DNA of 24,757 bases, taken from NCBI GenBank assembly GCA_025769875.1, contig JAGFNK010000707.1, positions 1 through 24,757 of the forward strand, read 5' to 3'. Every line of letters begins with the position of its first letter. Position 1 is the first letter of the stretch. Positions 9,960-18,290 of this stretch are shown in pieces. The notes beneath the pieces were generated by a model. That model did not search any database and was not told where the DNA came from. It saw only the letters and a list, made by a program, of their open reading frames with translations. This stretch comes from Russula earlei (lineage: Eukaryota > Basidiomycota > Agaricomycetes > Russulales > Russulaceae). The position numbers and the translations under genes are program-made.

Positions 9960-9977
9960 CTATTTCCCGCCACACTA
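9960..9977 (-). repeat. hAT right terminal inverted repeat
   Basis: Exact inverted partner of 8469-8486, followed at once by the second gtagacgt. Confidence 0.92.
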
Positions 9978-9985
9978 GTAGACGT
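9978..9985. repeat. hAT target-site duplication GTAGACGT, right
   Basis: Exact copy of 8461-8468. Confidence 0.92.
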
Positions 9986-10827
9986 ATGAGGATAGGACAC
10001 GTAACGTGTTGTTTTCCTTTAATTTGTAAGCGAATTCGCCACCCTCTCCCTCGACGACTGCCTCCCAGCAGCCTTGTCCATCAACCCCAACACTGCAAAT
10101 CGTCGCCTCGTGCCCTGTGGTCGGTGGTCCGGCCGTCCTTTCGACTCTCGGTCTCCCCTTCATCGTGCCTCTCGGTTGCCTTGTGCCTTTTCCTGCCTTT
10201 CATTCGCCTCGCTGCCACTCCTCACTCGCCTCTGCCTTTCATCGCATCTCGCTCCCACTCTCGACCGGCCTCTCGATGTTGTTCCTCAGAGCAGCAGTAG
10301 AAGGATCCAAACATTTTGGGCTACAAGGTACGATACCCCGGTCTGACTTCCCTTACGATCGTCTCTGTTTTCTTTCACCTTACGACCGCCTTTGCTCTCT
10401 TTCACCTTACAATTGCCTTTGTTCTCCTTTACCTTACGATACACTACTTCCACTCACTTCTGATCACTACACTCCGCCGCCCCGATGAAGGTTTGCTTTA
10501 CACATTCCATACGCGTCTCGCCCCATGCCTCCCTCTCTGTCTCTCACTTTCCTTCTCCCCACTTCTCTTCTGAATTGCAATGTCGTCATTTAGTATAAAT
10601 ACTTAGCATGAACAAATGCAAATGGTGTGTGTTGTGTCCCCCTTTTATATGGGTACGCCCGAGAATCGTTTCTCGAAAAACCTCGTCACCGTCCGTCCTC
10701 TTGCCATTTCTTCTTCTCGTCTCTCGCTCTACTTCCGGATATCCGATTCGGGCGAATACTCGACGTTTTCCCCGAATTAGCGTCCTACGATCTTGCCTCA
10801 GTTTTCACCTAGGTATTTGGTCGACGC
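9986..10827. other. Gene-free, pyrimidine-rich stretch
   Basis: Before the hAT insertion this would have been the region upstream of the Plavaka gene. The plus strand is rich in C and T (ctctcg, tttcatcgc motifs), so every frame shows open but low-complexity reading. The palindromic acacgtaacgtgt lies near 9998. I see no gene or matching Plavaka terminal repeat. Confidence 0.45.
10352..10440 (+). repeat. 27-bp tandem repeat, about 3.3 copies
   Basis: Units start at 10352, 10379, 10406 and 10433, each beginning cttac and ending in ctttcac or ctttac. The units differ by several substitutions, so this is not a recent expansion. Confidence 0.85.
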
Positions 10828-11365
10828 TCACTTCCTTCCCTCGAAGAACATGAGCGGATTGGGGACGGCTGCGTTCGCGCCACATCCTGAAGGAGGGCTT
10901 GCGAATCCATCTGACTCGTCCGATTCTAAGGATACGTCAGGGACGAGAGGAGGGATGGCCGACGTGGCAGCATGATCGTCAAGAATGGCTTCTGGGATTA
11001 GCCCGAGGCCGAGGGCACGACGGAGATGCATGTGTCGTCCTCCAACCTTTACGGCCACTTTGCCGAGAGGGAAATTGGGAGATGAGACAAGTGAGGACAG
11101 CATTGTGCATCCAGGGATATAGGTCCGGCCTGGGACAGCCCCGAGCGGGTAGAGCGCATACAAAGGAAGACAAATCAAGTGTGCGTCTGGCCTGGCTTCG
11201 CCAGAAAGCGAAAGCGTCTTGGGCTTGGGTTCGGAAGCAGGGCGGTCAGCCGGTGAGAAGTGCCAAAAAGCCCCTAATGGCCTCCGTGTCAACGCGCGGG
11301 TAGCGGGGCCAAGCCATGAGCCCCCCCGTCAAGCTGTAGTATTGCCGGTTGAAGGTCGTGTTCAC
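10828..11365 (-). CDS. Unrecognised GC-rich open exon, hypothetical protein C-terminus
   Basis: A minus-strand frame stays open from an acceptor-like cttcag (11366-11371) down to the stop at 10828-10830, about 178 residues. An upstream 58-nt intron (donor gtgagt, 11366-11423) would fit, but the exon before it could not be followed. Codons end mostly in C, G or pyrimidines, as in expressed basidiomycete genes, and the segment is visibly GC-richer than its surroundings. Visible peptide features are YYSLTGGSWLGPATRAL near the start, SPNFPLGKVAVKVGGRHMH in the middle, and an acidic Ser-Asp stretch (SLESDESDG) near the end. I recognise no domain. The opposite strand is also open (10899-11303) but is Arg/Gly-rich and looks like a shadow. 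No start codon can be assigned. Confidence 0.4.
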
Positions 11366-11495
11366 CTGAAGGAAAGGAGTAGACCTTCACTTCCCTCAGT
11401 CCAATAGCTTTGCTCCTACTCACTCGTGCGCCCCTGGACACACCACATCATCAATTGCAATGTGTAACCGGTATCCTGCTGGTGGCAGTTGTGGC

Positions 11496-11508
11496 CGCGC
11501 GCGCGCGC
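11496..11508. repeat. Alternating CG tract
   Basis: Thirteen bases of strictly alternating C and G, a sequence able to form Z-DNA, in a part of the window otherwise without a gene. Confidence 0.7.
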
Positions 11509-12147
11509 CCTACATAGTGCGCGACGTTGGGATGCACTTACCTGCGTACATTTGTTTGTTCTGAGTCAGCGAGATCCCTCTGTAGGAACGTTGCACTTGT
11601 CGTTGCGCTGTGGTCGGTGCGTCATTCTGTCCTTCAGCAGTCAATTCAATATTGATTCACCTACCAGATGACAACAATATCAGTAAAGGTTTTCACAGGA
11701 GAGAGCCAGTACGATGGGCCCAACTGCCATCTAAGCAGTAGGAGAACGAACATTGAGATCTCCTTTGGACCAAGGAAGTTCGGCACCGGCTACGGACCAA
11801 AGGCTTTCGTCGAGAGAGTGTGTATGTGTTCTTGAAGGAGAAGAGTGAGAGCTTGAGGGAGTCGAGGTGTTCTTAGCCACATGAGAGGGTCAATGCAAAT
11901 ACTAGAAAACTGATCTCATTCACTGAGCTGCTCAGCTACGCTTAGCTACTGATACTTAAATACAGTAATGCTACTCCTCTGACTTCAAGTCGAGAGCGCG
12001 AGGTGGTGCGGCGATGACGTCTGCGCGTGCGTCATCCGCGTCCGTACGTATGCGCGTGGCGGGGGGCGAGGACGAGGCGAGTGATGTTGACGGCGATCGT
12101 CTTGAGCCGTTGTCGCAGTTCCCGGGTGTAGAGTGGGGGATGACGTC

Positions 12148-12278
12148 GAAGGGAGAGTGTGAAATGGAAAGAGAAGGAGGCCGCGTGGGCGAGGGAGATG
12201 AGAGGAAGAGGGAGACGAAAGACGAAGGGAAAGAAAGACGCATGGGCGAGGGACGCGCGGGAGGTGGGGGAGAGTGCA
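12148..12278 (+). repeat. GA-rich polypurine tract
   Basis: Over about 130 bases the plus strand is almost entirely G and A, with rare C or T (for example gagatgagaggaagaggg and aaagaaagacg). It lies about 180 bp upstream of the start codon at 12456. Confidence 0.7.
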
Positions 12279-12455
12279 GGTCATGTGAGTTTCCCGGCCA
12301 GCGGGCTCACATACCTTACTGCGTGACAGAGCGTGACTGTCCGAATGAGGGTGCACGGTATACTTTCTCTGCCATGTCATCCCGAAAAGCCATTCAAGTT
12401 TGGACAGCTTACATCCACAACATTAATACCTCTGCTCACCCTGTTAAATCCTACA

Positions 12456-14766
12456 ATGCCAACCACTCGTGCCCGTGTCACCATCAACACCAACCAAGCC
12501 CAATCTGCACCGAAAGCTCCTGAAGGGGGAGATGTTGAGTAAGTCAAAGTCATACTTCACAGTGCAATACTAAAGAGGTCGTTAATATAGTACTGCAAAG
12601 AAGCAAAATATTAGTGATGTTGACAGCAATTCTGAGATCAAAACGCCAACCAAAAGGTCCCGACAGCCACCCCAAGGAAAATCCACTCATCAGTGGAGAA
12701 GGCAATCTGCCTCGCCCATTACTCCTCCTAAAGGACCACGCAAACGAACCAATGAGTGCCCAGGCCTCATCGGAAAAAAAGGACGACGCACCCAACAGGA
12801 AGTCACAGCAGAACGAGCAGCAAAAGAGGTAAAAACTAAAGCTGAGGCTGCAGCGAGAGTTGAGGCAGTTGCTGGACTTGTTGACTTGGAGCTGGAACAG
12901 GAACATGAGGAAACCATGCGGCGTCAATGTGTTCTACATCGCCAGCCAAGTGTCCTCGATGTCACGGCTTATAGCAGTGGTGAAGAATTTGACTGGGGTC
13001 TGGTGGACGATGTGAAGGACTCAGAAATGGAAGAGACAGATGTTGGTAGTGACTGTGGTGGCTCGAAACCCAGAGCTGATGGGCAAGTGGCTACGGCAAA
13101 GAAAACTAAAAAAGTAAGGGACAAATGCAAACTTCTGATTGGCTTGGATAACTGACCGCACTTCAACAGGGACAGAAGCCCAAGAGGGAGCTGCTCACCC
13201 AAGTTGCTCAGCAGAAGAACATGATGCGGTTGAAAAAGGATGGTGGGGGTAAGCGGTGAGTGTGCTGATCAGATGTTATCACAATTATCTGAGATAAATC
13301 ATGATGTCAGAAATATCATCCCCTTGCCGCTTGCAAGTGGATTGAAGGGCAACTGGAAAAATCAAGCAAAACTCACCCAACACCAGCCCATCCTTGGTGG
13401 CCTCACTGATGACCATGCGTCATCTGTCTGTCCCAATTTTGACCAGCGGAAACTGGGGGCAGTTACAGAGGTACGCATCTGCATCTTTGACTGCCGATGA
13501 TGCACTCATCTAATGAATATCATATAGATTGTTGGGGTAGTCTCTGACAATAGCAAGATTGACATGCAAGCAATTGAAAAAAAGGCTGGCCAAGGAGGCA
13601 AGGTAATACTCCCTTACCACTGTTAAACATGCCTTCTGATCCTTTTCATAGGTCTCACGTAATGAGGATACACCAGCAGCCCTGCTCTATTCACAACACC
13701 CTGTACCCACTGGACGTTTCAAAGGGACCATCATCCCAAAGGCCAGCAGTTGCACTAATATTCCAAGGGCAGAAACCACTGTGCTCCCATCAGCTCTAAT
13801 CATCCAAATCGAATTGGCAAAAAAGTTCTCTGACTTACCCTCGTATCTAGGCAATTCAAAAATGATAAAACAATTTCGAGTGACTTGCTATCATGGGTGG
13901 ATGGCCTCCGGTGACCTCTTCAACGGTTTTTTCCTTGGAATCAGAGCATTTTCTCACAATCATTCGCAACTCGTTTAGCAAGACATTTCCAGATACCCAA
14001 TATGTGCCATGCCTCAAAGACGTCTTCCATCGGACTGTATGTTGCAACTTCTCTTCGCTACCCCAACAATTCTCACATACTCTTGAAAAGGTTTACGATA
14101 ATATTCAAACCCATCGGTCTAACATTGCCCATCACGCGATTGAGGCAGTCACAGCCTACATTTCAGAATTATCAAAGGTTGAAATCAAGGAATGGGTGGA
14201 CCAGACTCGTGCAGCTCGCCTGGGTGAGCTAATCTATGCGGAACCATGCCCACCTGGTTACAGCCTGGTGAAAGGAGCTGCAAATTTCAAGGTAAGATTC
14301 ATGAATTTTGTCACAATTTATGCTAGACTTATAATACTCTGACCCAGAAACCGAGAGGCTTGCTTATGACGCCATTTCTGGCCAACCTTGCTAAGCCATT
14401 CCTCAAGTATTTAGAAGAATCCCTTGTTGAATATGGCCATCCATGTGGGCTCATTGCAATCATCCTTGTTGCGGTAAGTCCTGTGTTTATTCTGTCTCTC
14501 CCTTGGACTCAACGATGCAGTTGGAGTGTGCAGTCCAAGCATTTGAAACTGGAGAGTTTCAAGACCCAGGGCCATTTAATTCTAACTACAAGGCCCTCCT
14601 TACTGAATACCTCGAAAGCGTGAACATGTTCAACAAATGGGATGACTTTTACATAGCATGCAACTTTGATCAAAAACCATGTGGTGGAAGTCTAGCTGCA
14701 GATACATCGCAAACTGACATTGGACGGAGGGCTCTTAACTTTAGCAGTAGCCCCATTAGAGCATAA
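12456..14766 (+). pseudogene. Basidiomycete DUF6532-like protein, nine exons, one-base insertion
   Basis: Exons: 12456-12538, 12591-13113, 13170-13255, 13311-13470, 13528-13602, 13652-14036, 14091-14291, 14348-14473, 14521-14766. The eight introns are 47-57 nt with gtaagt, gtgagt, gtatgt or gtacgc donors. The N-terminal half is disordered and basic (KRSRQPPQG, PRKRTNECPG), then a helical Ala/Glu stretch and acidic segments (SSGEEFDWG). The C-terminal half has the pattern of the basidiomycete DUF6532 family: ESEHFLTIIRNSFSKTFPDT, RSNIAHHAIEAV, GLIAIILVALECAVQAFETG, then FNSNYKALLTEYLESVNMF. Function is unknown in the family. Exons sum to 1885 nt, one over a whole frame. The slip lies in exon 6, where removing one T from the T6 run near 13926-13931 joins both halves (about 627 residues). 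This may be an assembly error or real inactivation. Family assignment is from memory of patterns, not a search. Confidence 0.6.
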
Positions 14767-14949
14767 ATTGGTCAATGTTGTGACTTTCCAACTTTTGAGA
14801 TCTTTACAGAACTTAGGCAGCTTTCTCAACTTTCTTGGCTACATAGTTGATATTTGGGTCACAACTTTCTAGAATTAGGGTCAGTCCAAGTGACCATTGA
14901 CTTATCAACTTTTTTGACTCTATAAAGACTTTATAAAGCTGAAAAAGAT
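14767..14949. other. Short AT-rich intergenic stretch
   Basis: Lies between two convergent coding ends, with several caactttc or caactttt copies. No gene seen. Confidence 0.5.
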
Positions 14950-15121
14950 TTATGTGTTCTTCCTGATGCTCTCAGCCTTGAGCTTATATGTTCCTGTGAA
15001 TCTAAAGGTAATGGTGACATGCCCTTGGTCGTCAGTACGATGTCCATCGACAATCGCACCGTTGATGGGGTTCCCGGTCCCATCTGTTACCATGGGACAT
15101 GGATGAGCACAAAGTTCAGCC
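14950..15121 (-). pseudogene. Orphan terminal exon with Ig-fold-like (Big_1-type) segment
   Basis: On the minus strand, after an acceptor-like ctcacag ending at 15122, an exon of 57 residues runs to a TAA at 14950-14952. It contains VTDGTGNPINGAIVDGHRT, then DDQGHVTITF and TGTYKLKAESIR. The pattern (variable residue, D-G-NP-GA-V-G, T-D-G-TITF, GTY-LKA) is that of extracellular beta-sandwich repeats such as bacterial Ig-like domain 1, also found in fungal surface proteins. The upstream intron should extend past 15185, but the LTR-like repeat begins at 15186. No upstream exon is found beyond that repeat, so the gene appears cut by the insertion. Too short for confident naming. Confidence 0.4.
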
Positions 15122-15185
15122 CTGTGAGTTTCAGATAAAGTTTTGTTACTTTTGTGCTGGCAAAAGAAAAGAGGACCTGATCAAT

Positions 15186-15629
15186 TGTTTGGGATTGGCA
15201 AACTAAGTTGAGCTTAAGGCTCAACTACTACAAACTTGGGGCTTTATATAGCCCTCAGGGATAAGGTTCTTGCTACTGTAAGTACTGGTCAGTGCTATAG
15301 TTGCAAGGACAGCTCATAGAAGCAATAGTTGCTTCTGATATAAACAATCTTGGTGTTGGAAGCATTAGTTGCTTCCATAGTAGCAATCTCAGTGTCATAA
15401 GTACTTTCCTAATCAGGAAATGACATACATAGCAATACAGGAACATCTAGAACAGAAGCAATACAATTCATTGCTTCTGTATTGCTTGAACAGAAGGATA
15501 TGATCAACACATTCTGAATGTAATATCAAAGAAAATAAATGGTCAAGATCTGACACACGCATGATGCAAACAATGCAGTCTGTAGTTCAGGTGTCCAGCA
15601 TCTTCCAGACCCCAAACCACTCAGTAACA
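15186..15629 (+). mobile_element. LTR-like repeat, copy 1 (hairpin-rich family)
   Basis: Shares most of its 444 bp with 20410-20844 in the same orientation, with many substitutions and small indels. Both copies start TGTTTGGGATTGGC and end in ...GTAACA, so they have TGTT/AACA ends. A TATA box (ctttatatagccc) lies near 15241. The repeat contains hairpins with core GAAGCAA/TTGCTTC at 15318-15336, 15358-15376 and 15452-15480. The bases before (tcaat) and after (acaag) do not form a target duplication. It may be a 5' LTR whose element lies downstream, or an old solo copy. The internal coding part cannot be assigned. Confidence 0.55.
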
Positions 15630-15647
15630 ACAAGCTACCTCAGAGCC

Positions 15648-16037
15648 ATGGATGGTGCCATCAGCATCCTCACCCAGATCATGCTCTCTGACCCATTGCA
15701 CACTCCTGACCTCAACCCAGACCTTGCCCACCTCCTCTCATGCCAAATCCCCAATGGTGGGAACTGGTCCTCCTCCCTCCTTGCCTCACATTGCAGCACT
15801 GACTGTCTTGTCCAAGTGTGCCACAGCATGCCCAGCATCATCCACTCCCTCCAAACCCTCAGTCCCCACTTCCCTGACCAGGTGAGGCAGATCAATGGCA
15901 CCATTGCCACAGTGAGGGATGGCTGCATCCATGGGCAAGGCATGCTCACCAAGGAACCCTGCCTCTGTCACAGCTTGTCCAGAAATGCACTGGCCACCAG
16001 GGACCCCACCCATAGCCTATACATATCTTACATATAA
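15648..16037 (+). CDS. Unrecognised open frame beside the LTR-like repeat
   Basis: A frame of 129 residues starts with MDGAISILTQIML and is open from inside the neighbouring repeat. Codons often end in C (ctc, acc, cac, agc), which favours a coding past. The peptide is rich in His, Ser and Cys, with no motif I know. It could be the start of a gag-like gene of the hairpin-rich LTR family, because it directly follows that repeat, but there is no zinc knuckle. Confidence 0.25.
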   Translation: MDGAISILTQIMLSDPLHTPDLNPDLAHLLSCQIPNGGNWSSSLLASHCSTDCLVQVCHSMPSIIHSLQTLSPHFPDQVRQINGTIATVRDGCIHGQGMLTKEPCLCHSLSRNALATRDPTHSLYISYI

Positions 16038-16175
16038 AAGCCATGGCCTAGGCTGAGCCAAGCTGAAGCCAGCTGGAGTTGACAGCTTTGGCCTGGCCTG
16101 GGATTTGAGAAAGCCAAAGCTGCCTCAGGCCAAGCCAAAGCTGGGGCTTTCAGGCCAAACCAGGCTGGAGAACAC
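16038..16175. repeat. AGCC/GGCT-rich low-complexity block 1
   Basis: A dense series of agcc, ggcc, aagct and ggct words. Its start, aagccatggcctaggctgag, resembles the reverse complement of part of a second block at 18183-18290. Confidence 0.5.
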
Positions 16176-16684
16176 CATTCAAGTCCAATATCTTCTAGGT
16201 GAAGAACTACAGGTGGTTTCAAGGCCATGTGATTCCCAACAGGAGCACTTGCATTGCAACAGGGGCAGATAAACCTGGTATTAGGCATTTGTTTTGGACA
16301 TAGCCATGTACGACCTTGACCAGGAGTTTCCATTCAGAGTGCTCACACTGCCATCATACAATGACAAAATCCTCCCCATCCTGACCAAGGAGATGACCAG
16401 TTGACTGGACAGGCCTTCTCATATAGCACTTGTGACACTGTGCACATGCTTGTGGGCAAAATTTGTGTGTATGTCCACAGGTTCTCAAAGAAATATAAAA
16501 CCTCTTGAGCACACTGTGCCCATGCCTCCATCAACGGAGGCTGAGTAGGCTATAGTGGTTGTGACAGATTAGGCAGTGAGGGCACCTGCTGTGGCAGGTT
16601 TGGTTTAGAGGGAAGGGGACGATTCTGCACTGATGTGGGTGCAAGTTCTGGTGTGGGTTGAGTGAGATCAATGACACCCAATTC

Positions 16685-17161
16685 TGTTGAAGATAGACAC
16701 AGTTGTGATTAGATAGCAGCAGATGATAAGATTGCAGGCCGATCTATCAGACAATAGTTCAGTTTGGTTGACACAAAACTGATATAAATAATGTACCTAT
16801 CAGACAATAGCTACAACACGTCATCAGTACTGTGAGATAAGATATCATAGTGTAAATACTCACTTCAGTTTAATTGACACAAAACTGAAGTGATCTACGT
16901 ACTTTGTGGCATTCTTAAGTACCTGAGACCGCCACTGGATGCAGTACAGTTAACTACCATCACGGATCACTAAGTAAGTCCAAGGATCAGTTGTAAGTAG
17001 CTACTGATTGTCCTAAATCACTCTATCAGTGTAACTAACGTGTGCTGCAGCGTATGAGTTGAGCTGGTGATGCCTGGTCCGGGTGATCCGATGCGTCAAC
17101 GCATCCAAGTTGTGATCATATCACAACGCACCTGAGACTCTGAGCAGTGCAGATCTCAACA
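16685..17161 (-). mobile_element. Solo LTR of a copia-like element (477 bp)
   Basis: Read on the minus strand it begins TGTTGAGATCTGC and ends ...CTTCAACA, a TGTTGA/TCAACA pair. The flanks aattc (16680-16684) and gattc (17162-17166) match at four of five bases, consistent with an old 5-bp target duplication. It is related to the LTR at 18500-18778, sharing the cttaag stretch, an 11-bp-stem hairpin (16861-16892) and the downstream tatctta blocks, but the two differ in length. No internal element sequence adjoins, so it is a solo LTR. Confidence 0.7.
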
Positions 17162-17248
17162 GATTCTGGTGGTTCATAGGAAGGAGGTTTCAGTGGAGAG
17201 CCTTCAGGCACCAGGGAGGCTAAGGCAGAGGATGGTGGAGCAGGGTGT

Positions 17249-17269
17249 GGGGGGGGGGGGGGGGGGGGG
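17249..17269. repeat. Poly-G run of 21
   Basis: Twenty-one consecutive G on the plus strand. On the minus strand it lies in the Pro-rich part of the decayed gene, where C-runs encode proline. Confidence 0.9.
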
Positions 17270-18027
17270 CTGGAGGGACCAAGGGACTAGATTGTGGGAT
17301 TGGTATTTTTGCAGTTGCCAAGGCCAGGGACACAGTCTGTGAGGGAGGTTTTACAATAATTGGGCCAGGTGAGCATTGCTCAGCAGGAGTCTCTGCATGA
17401 TGCTTGGTGGGGATTGTAGGTGGGACTGTGGCTGAGATAGAACCATGAGTGGCCTTATAGAGTGGGAGTGATGGGTCAAGGCAGTACCTCTGGGTTTAGG
17501 TGATGGCATAAAGCCTGATAGTAGGATGGTGTGATGAGGGCTGGTAGGAAACCATGGTGGTAATCACACATCTGTGATATATTGGATGAGATGCTCCAAG
17601 GTGAGGGGGAGATGATGTGATGCTGACAAGGAGTGATGCATGGTGGAAAACAGCTCCAAGAATTTGGGAGAGGGGCAGACAAGCAGCATTGAACAGTTAA
17701 TGTTGCACTGTCAAGGGATCACAGGTCCATAAAGTTCCACATGGTGAGGGCAGTGCATTCCCCTTCAGCTCAGCAGGAACCATCATCCACATGAGGTTGT
17801 CAAGAGTGGGTGAGGGATTCCAATGCAGGTGCTTGGCATTGTCTGGTTGCCCAGCCACAAAGTTCCCTAAGTAACAAGAAAACTCCTCTTTACTTTAGGC
17901 TTGTTGCAAGACTCACTCAGAGTTAGAGGATGTAGGGGCTTCTGATTGACACCACTCTTGAGGTTGTTGAACATCTGGCAATATTAAGGACATGGTGCCA
18001 TTCTGATGCAAGGGTGTAAGAAGAGCA

Positions 18028-18185
18028 TTCCCAAAATGGAAAGTAGGTCCAAAAGTAGAAATGGCCCAAATGGGATGGCTCTCAGAAATGGCAGTACTCA
18101 ACTGGCAAGTGGCAACAAGAGTGTCAAGTTTTCTCAAAATGGAAAGTAGATCCAAAAGTAGACATGTCCTCAATGGGATGGCTCA
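18028..18185. repeat. Imperfect direct duplication, period about 102 bp
   Basis: About 50 bp around 18035-18085 and 18137-18187 match, both carrying aaaatggaaagtagRtccaa followed by aagtaga and aatgggatggctc. On the minus strand both encode STFG(P/S)TFHF. Confidence 0.75.
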
Positions 18186-18290
18186 AATTGGCTCAGGCTG
18201 CAAGCCATGGCTTGGCTTGGTCTGGCTCACCCAATCTGGCCAAGCTGTTGCTGAGCCAAACCAAATCAAGCCAAGCCAAGACAGCACTAA
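18183..18290. repeat. AGCC/GGCT-rich low-complexity block 2
   Basis: Repeats of ggctt, ggctc, agccaa and caagc, ending where the copia RNase H remnant begins. It is partly an inverted match to the block at 16038-16175. Confidence 0.5.

Larger units (their letters stand above)
8469..9977 (-). mobile_element. hAT-superfamily DNA transposon, internally deleted (1509 bp)
   Basis: The ends are perfect 18-bp inverted repeats, TAGTGTGGCGGGAAATAG, at 8469-8486 and 9960-9977, flanked by the exact 8-bp duplication GTAGACGT. Both subterminal regions carry many short copies of aatttgcc, gcaaatt and ctattttgc in both orientations, as expected for transposase-binding clusters in hAT ends. Inside there is only the N-terminal part of a transposase-like gene on the minus strand. 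No hAT catalytic core or dimerisation domain can be found, and 1.5 kb is too short for one. The copy is therefore non-autonomous. It lies 16 bp upstream of the Plavaka ATG and separates that gene from its original upstream sequence. Confidence 0.9.
11424..12455. other. Region without a confident gene, including the leader of the next gene
   Basis: A 55-residue frame from the ATG at 11668 (MTTISVKVFTGESQYDG) faintly recalls a copia gag start but stops at 11835. A minus-strand TATA-like tactgtatttaag lies near 11960. From about 12000 the sequence becomes GC- and CpG-rich, then purine-rich (12148-12278). A long plus-strand frame here (12014-12523) is Glu/Arg/Gly-rich and judged non-coding. The last 150 bases are the probable promoter and 5'UTR of the gene at 12456. 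Confidence 0.4.
16150..17912 (-). pseudogene. Decayed unrecognised protein gene, interrupted by a solo LTR
   Basis: On the minus strand, peptide-like segments occur between stops. About 17855-17690 reads AKHLHWNPSPTLDNLMW, then ALPSPCGTLWTCDPL. About 17400-17162 is Pro-rich and ends KPPSYEPPE. After the LTR at 16685-17161, the same frame resumes at 16684 as LGVIDLTQPTPELAP. About 16600-16150 then stays in one frame through three or so stops, including a Cys-rich ICPCCNASAPVGNH that may bind zinc. Removing the LTR with one target copy joins PPE to LGVIDL without a shift, which argues that this was a real reading frame when the LTR arrived. I do not recognise the protein; it could be host-derived or the gene of an unknown element. 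Confidence 0.4.

Noticed and set aside
9998..10011. Palindrome acacgtaacgtgt as a Plavaka terminal repeat
   Set aside because: No inverted partner was found near the other end of the Plavaka gene.
9986..10600. Overlapping plus-strand frames rich in Ser, Pro and Leu
   Set aside because: They arise from pyrimidine-rich DNA and the 27-bp repeat. No start context, introns or motif support coding.
10899..11303. Plus-strand frame opposite the GC-rich exon
   Set aside because: The composition (Arg, Gly, Trp-rich) and codon third positions look like a shadow of the minus-strand frame.
11650..11960. Possible copia LTR or gag start
   Set aside because: A TATA-like box and a short gag-like peptide are suggestive, but no borders, target duplication, partner or longer frame could be found.
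12014..12523. Long plus-strand frame of 169 residues
   Set aside because: It is Glu/Arg/Gly low complexity produced by the GA-rich tract, and it runs out of frame with the better supported start at 12456.
15318..15480. Hairpins read as a CRISPR or integron-like array
   Set aside because: There are no regular repeat-spacer units, the stems vary in length, and the setting is a eukaryotic LTR-like repeat.
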